Of a stretch of 64,000 bases of DNA, positions 60,398-64,000 are shown piece by piece; within the stretch, counting starts at the first letter, position 1, and each line of letters begins with the position of its first letter. The translations under genes were made by a program, and so were the position numbers. A model generated the notes under the pieces. It searched no databases. It was not told the origin of the DNA and was given only the letters and a program-made list of their open reading frames with translations. Location of the stretch: contig OX031065.1 in the NCBI GenBank assembly GCA_943736015.1, positions 52,368,992 to 52,432,991 on the forward strand. Direction: 5' to 3'. The stretch is from Tridacna crocea (Eukaryota; Mollusca; Bivalvia; Cardiida; Cardiidae).

Positions 60398-62571
60398 TTT
60401 CTTTTGGAAGAGGAGCCTGACAATTTTCAGAACGGTATACCGGCGTATTTCCGGGTGTAACGATCGGCTGCATATCAATCCACTAGATACAGACGAGGGA
60501 TATGATGCCTACCATCACTCGTGATATGCCGAATGAGCCTGACTGCAGACCAAACGCCAGATGATAGATCGCTCCCCCCACTGATGTCATGTGGTACGCG
60601 AATCAGGAATTCGGGACAAACAACCTAGACACCTGTGGGCTTAGCTTGGAGATGTATGAAACTTACCGGGACATTTTTCTACCATAAAAGTATTATTCTA
60701 GATAACATACGCATGAGACCAGTTTAAGAAAAGGCACTTACTTCTTTTGAATAAGGTTTATCGAAGTTATTGAATGTGAAAATTGAAATAGAGGCTGGTT
60801 TATCTAGAAGTCAGTTGAAAAACGCAATTTTATAACTCTTACATTTGATAATGTATTTATATTAAACTCGTGCTCCCTCAACATGTCCTAAAATCATTGA
60901 TTTGTTAACACAGTTTATCTCTTACAAGGACAAAATTTCGAATTTGATCAATCCCTTCACACAGATTTTTCATTATTTAGCCTGCATTATGTTCCTCGTC
61001 AATTTAACCAGAATCGCAAGTTTTAAAGTTACCAGGCGATGTATACATGTAGAGTAAAATGATTTCCCGATGTTTGACTTGACATTGGAAGATCTATTAA
61101 AATAGAAAAAAAGTAAACATTTTTGTCTCCGAGTTCCAGAGAAAAATCCGAGAAGAAGAATAAAATGAATAAAGACATGAGCATACTTCTATGTAAAAGT
61201 AATAGAAAAAGATATACATGTAAAATTGACTTACACATTTAACATGTAGAATCCAATTCCAATCACTTATAATCAAAGACGGTCACGAGAGTCAGACTAT
61301 TTATATGACACATTCTTGTAAATTTACAAGTAGGACAATACCGGACGCCTGTGGCGTGGCATACCGTTATCAAAGAAATACCGCATAAACCCTTGCTCCA
61401 CTTTTTGCGTTAAAGTTGGCAACATGTGCAACAGATTTTGTCCTTAAAGGAAGACAGCTTGATTGGTTTCCCTTTCATTTTCGATAAATAGGTAACAGTT
61501 TAAAAGAGATCAAATGAAAATTTGTAAACAGAGGGGGAGAGATGGTATAAGACAGGGTGGCATACCTTCTTACACGGGCTTTAAGTTTACATTGATAGAA
61601 AGGTTAAAACAGAAAAATGCAGGAAGATGAAGATTGTCTTCAATTTAAAAGTCTAAAATGTGCCTACATAACATTTTATTTTAAAAGCATGGGGGGGTGT
61701 TAGTTCTTCCTTTCCAAGACGATTATAGGAATTTTTTTTCCAAGAAACTTTATTATTTCAAATTATTTGGACTGATTTTTGTTTCAATTAACATTTCTTT
61801 GAAAGATTGTCTGGGTGAAATATCCACCTAACAGATATAAAGAGCACTCTGCATAGCAAATTAACTCAATCTGGGAAGAAAATGAATAAAAAAGCATATA
61901 GATCCTTTTCAAATAAAAAAGAAGATACAGGAAAAAAAAAAAAAAATATATAAACTGGATAAAACCCAATTAGTAGTCTAAAAAATGATCAACGCGCATA
62001 GATCTATTTCTTTTAGTGTAGAAAAATGGGTAATAATATAAATAAGATTGTTAATCTGGAAAATTTATGACAATATAAAAACATGTTTGCAAACGGTATT
62101 GTATGTTATTTTTTTCAAGTTGTCATTCGCTTCAACACTTTTACCTGGTATAACTGGTGTCTTGAGATCGTGCATCTAAGGATAATTATTGATATCAATA
62201 TTTTAATGCAATTAATCAGATTTTTTAACTCATATCTTCTATACATTTATATATTTCCAATGCAGAATGTCTAGGTTTTGATAACGACAAGACGGCTTCT
62301 GCTCTGATGGGAAAACGCAGACCGCTGATTGGCTGATTGGTTTATGTGTGGGCGGAGCTGGCGTTCGGTTAGGACAACCTGAATAATAGTTTTAACGCCG
62401 TACGACTGAAAACGATTTCGTAAACTTTTTGAAGCACAAACCTTAAGCTCTCAAATCGACGCAATGTTTGTGAAGCACAAAACGGGCACCTTGCAGGTAT
62501 TATTCATTTTCGTGCTTCACGAAAGTTGACCAGTCGAATAGAGCTATTATATAAGTAAACAGAAGAGACCC
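60398..62571. other. No recognisable feature
   Basis: About 2.2 kb, AT-rich to the right, without convincing ORF or repeat. A short ATG frame ending in CAG|GTATT (62464-62496) behind a GC-richer patch could be a first exon, but there is nothing to support it. Confidence 0.45.
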
Positions 62572-62760
62572 ACTCAACAATATTTAGACTCTCCCAAATT
62601 GATAGTCTGCAGTCGACAATTTCAAAATTGGTACTAAGGAACCTTAATTCTCTAATAATGTAGAAAACATTGTAGGAAAAGGAGAAACTGCTCATCAATG
62701 TTTTCGTAAGTTTCCCATTTCAGAGTAGTTAAAACACGAGACTGAGTGGCAATGGGTTAA
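62572..62760 (-). mobile_element. TTAA MITE of family 1, palindrome half deleted
   Basis: ATATTTAGACTCTCCCAAAT arm, GTAGAAAACATTGTAGGAAA stem, then a shortened core; right TTAA at 62757. Confidence 0.65.
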
Positions 62761-62994
62761 AATATTGCTCGTACAAAATTGATTTTTGCTAGTAGAAAAA
62801 ATGATCACTAGGAAATTTTTGCAAGTTGAAAAAAAAAAAAGTTAAATTTGACCCCTGAAATTTATTATTATGTTTCCTCCGTTTGTGCAAATTTATTGTG
62901 CGTCTAATTTTCAAACCTACTTCCTGTGTATTTCCATGCACCGTGTCATTTTTTGTAATTCTGTAGTAGAGCAGTTTTAAGAAATAGGTTACGC

Positions 62995-63080
62995 ATGGTG
63001 CAGTGGTATAGGTGCCGGACTTGTATCGTAAAAGATGTCTGCTCTAAAAAATTCTTATTCCACGTTCAACGCCAGGAATG
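62995..63080 (+). repeat. Possible tRNA-derived SINE head
   Basis: ATGGTGCAGTGGTATAGGTG is an A-box-like block followed by a degenerate anticodon region. The B-box is barely recognisable. The rest of 62761-63323 is unassigned. Confidence 0.3.
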
Positions 63081-63323
63081 TCATTGAATGTGTAATTTTA
63101 TAGCCAAAGCCTTGTGTTCTTAATAACAAGGATATATACGAATAGGCTAACTTTATTGTAATTACACTGACCAAATGTGTTTAAAACAAACAAATTAAAT
63201 AATATGCAACAAAATACATAATAAAGTAGAGCATATTTCTTCATCTGTTAACTGGGTAAAACCTCTTTCACACATCGAACAGCCCATAATCAGTACTAAA
63301 TAAGAATACATTTTGTACATGCT

Positions 63324-63541
63324 TTAACTCTTTACAAAATGACAAAATAAAGACTAGTCCATATTGAAAGGATTTGCAGATGACAAAATAAATGTGACTG
63401 AAACATTGAAATTCATTTTGGGAGTGATAGAAAACATTGTGGGAAAAGGAGCACCCGCATTTTCTGCTTCTCCCACAAATGTTTTCACAAAGCTTCTTTC
63501 TCAGGGTCATTAAAAGTCGTGATTGTGTGGTAAAGAGTTAA
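63324..63541 (-). mobile_element. Family 1 TTAA MITE
   Basis: Both TTAA ends are present. The core is partly lost (GGAGCACCCGCATTTTCTGC), arms good. Confidence 0.8.
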
Positions 63542-63681
63542 ACAGCTACATATGACACTGACGACACGTAAAACAATTAAAAAATGCTTAAAATAAAGAC
63601 ATTTTCATAATTCTAAGTATGTATTAACATAATATTCAAGACAACATGACGCAACTAAGATAATTAAATAAGTATATCCTA

Positions 63682-64000
63682 TATTCTACTCACGACGTGA
63701 ACGTTATCATAAAAATTTCCTGACGTGAACTGTATCATTTTAGAAAATAACGCTGTTTACCCAGAAAATCGTATCTAATGAAGAATATTGATAGTGACAA
63801 GACTTTTCATTCATGCTTTCCACATTTTAAATGCATACAGGAACACAATAAATGCACTAAAACAAGAAAAGTGGCCTGTTTGTGTGTATTATTTATTTTC
63901 CACGTGAACGTTATCCATGGTCAAAAATTTGTTTGCTCGTCAATAACTTTTTCATCAGGTGTTGTTTAAAAGATCTACCACAGTCAGCAAATTCCTGGCG
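63682..64000 (-). repeat. Long inverted repeat pair, right arm (runs off the window)
   Basis: Reverse complement of 57171-57488, ending at the window edge with GCAAATTCCTGGCG. About 6.2 kb separate the arms. Confidence 0.75.

Noticed and set aside
62464-62496. Possible first exon MFVKHKTGTLQ with donor CAG|GTATT
   Set aside because: Eleven codons without conservation or a downstream exon in the window are not enough to call a gene.

Overview
This is eukaryotic nuclear DNA, most likely from a bivalve mollusc (inference). The evidence is a large intron-rich metazoan gene, tRNA-derived SINEs with mollusc-type tails, a repeat of the 'GCTCACCTGAGC ... TCAGGTGAG' type that is common in bivalve genomes, and a very heavy load of short palindromic DNA transposons. 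There is no prokaryotic gene organisation.

Region 1 (1-1148) holds two tRNA-derived SINE copies and a probable promoter with YY1-like and NRF1-like motifs. Region 2 (1149-29650, + strand) is one complete gene, TAF4, the TFIID scaffold subunit. I could trace 14 coding exons whose phases all agree, giving a predicted 915-residue protein with the N-terminal conserved segment, a Ser/Asn/Thr-rich linker, the TAFH domain, the histone-fold TAF4 domain, a charged helix, a basic NLS and the conserved C-terminus. Its introns are full of transposons: TTAA-flanked palindromic MITEs, other foldbacks, a hAT-like deletion derivative, a decayed mariner, a PIF/Harbinger derivative nested inside a MITE, SINEs, and two tandem-repeat elements, one of which ends at an exon acceptor.

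Region 3 (29.7-50.5 kb) has no recognisable host gene. It is an almost continuous field of TTAA MITEs (families 1 and 2 and their recombinants), often sharing a TTAA end to end or nested inside each other at TTAA, with several other terminal-inverted-repeat elements, including a Mutator-like one carrying a zinc-finger ORF. Region 4 (50669-51817, - strand) is an intact single-exon glycosyltransferase of the GT32/DXD-sugar type with an N-terminal membrane anchor.

Region 5 (52-64 kb) holds more MITEs, a second copy of the Mutator-like element with a perfect 9-bp target duplication, a three-copy dispersed repeat, a roughly 0.8-1 kb-arm inverted repeat at 58.5-60.4 kb whose two arms keep the same short reading frame, and a pair of inverted 320-bp repeats at 57.2 and 63.7 kb that probably continue past the window.

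The most notable feature is the MITE system. More than 70 full, partial or recombinant copies of two related TTAA-targeted palindromic families lie in 64 kb. Each has a perfect or near-perfect stem of about 32 bp per arm with almost no loop, on a piggyBac-like target site. No autonomous partner is in the window. Family numbers and names used here are mine, not database names. Copy boundaries were read by eye and may be off by a few bases.
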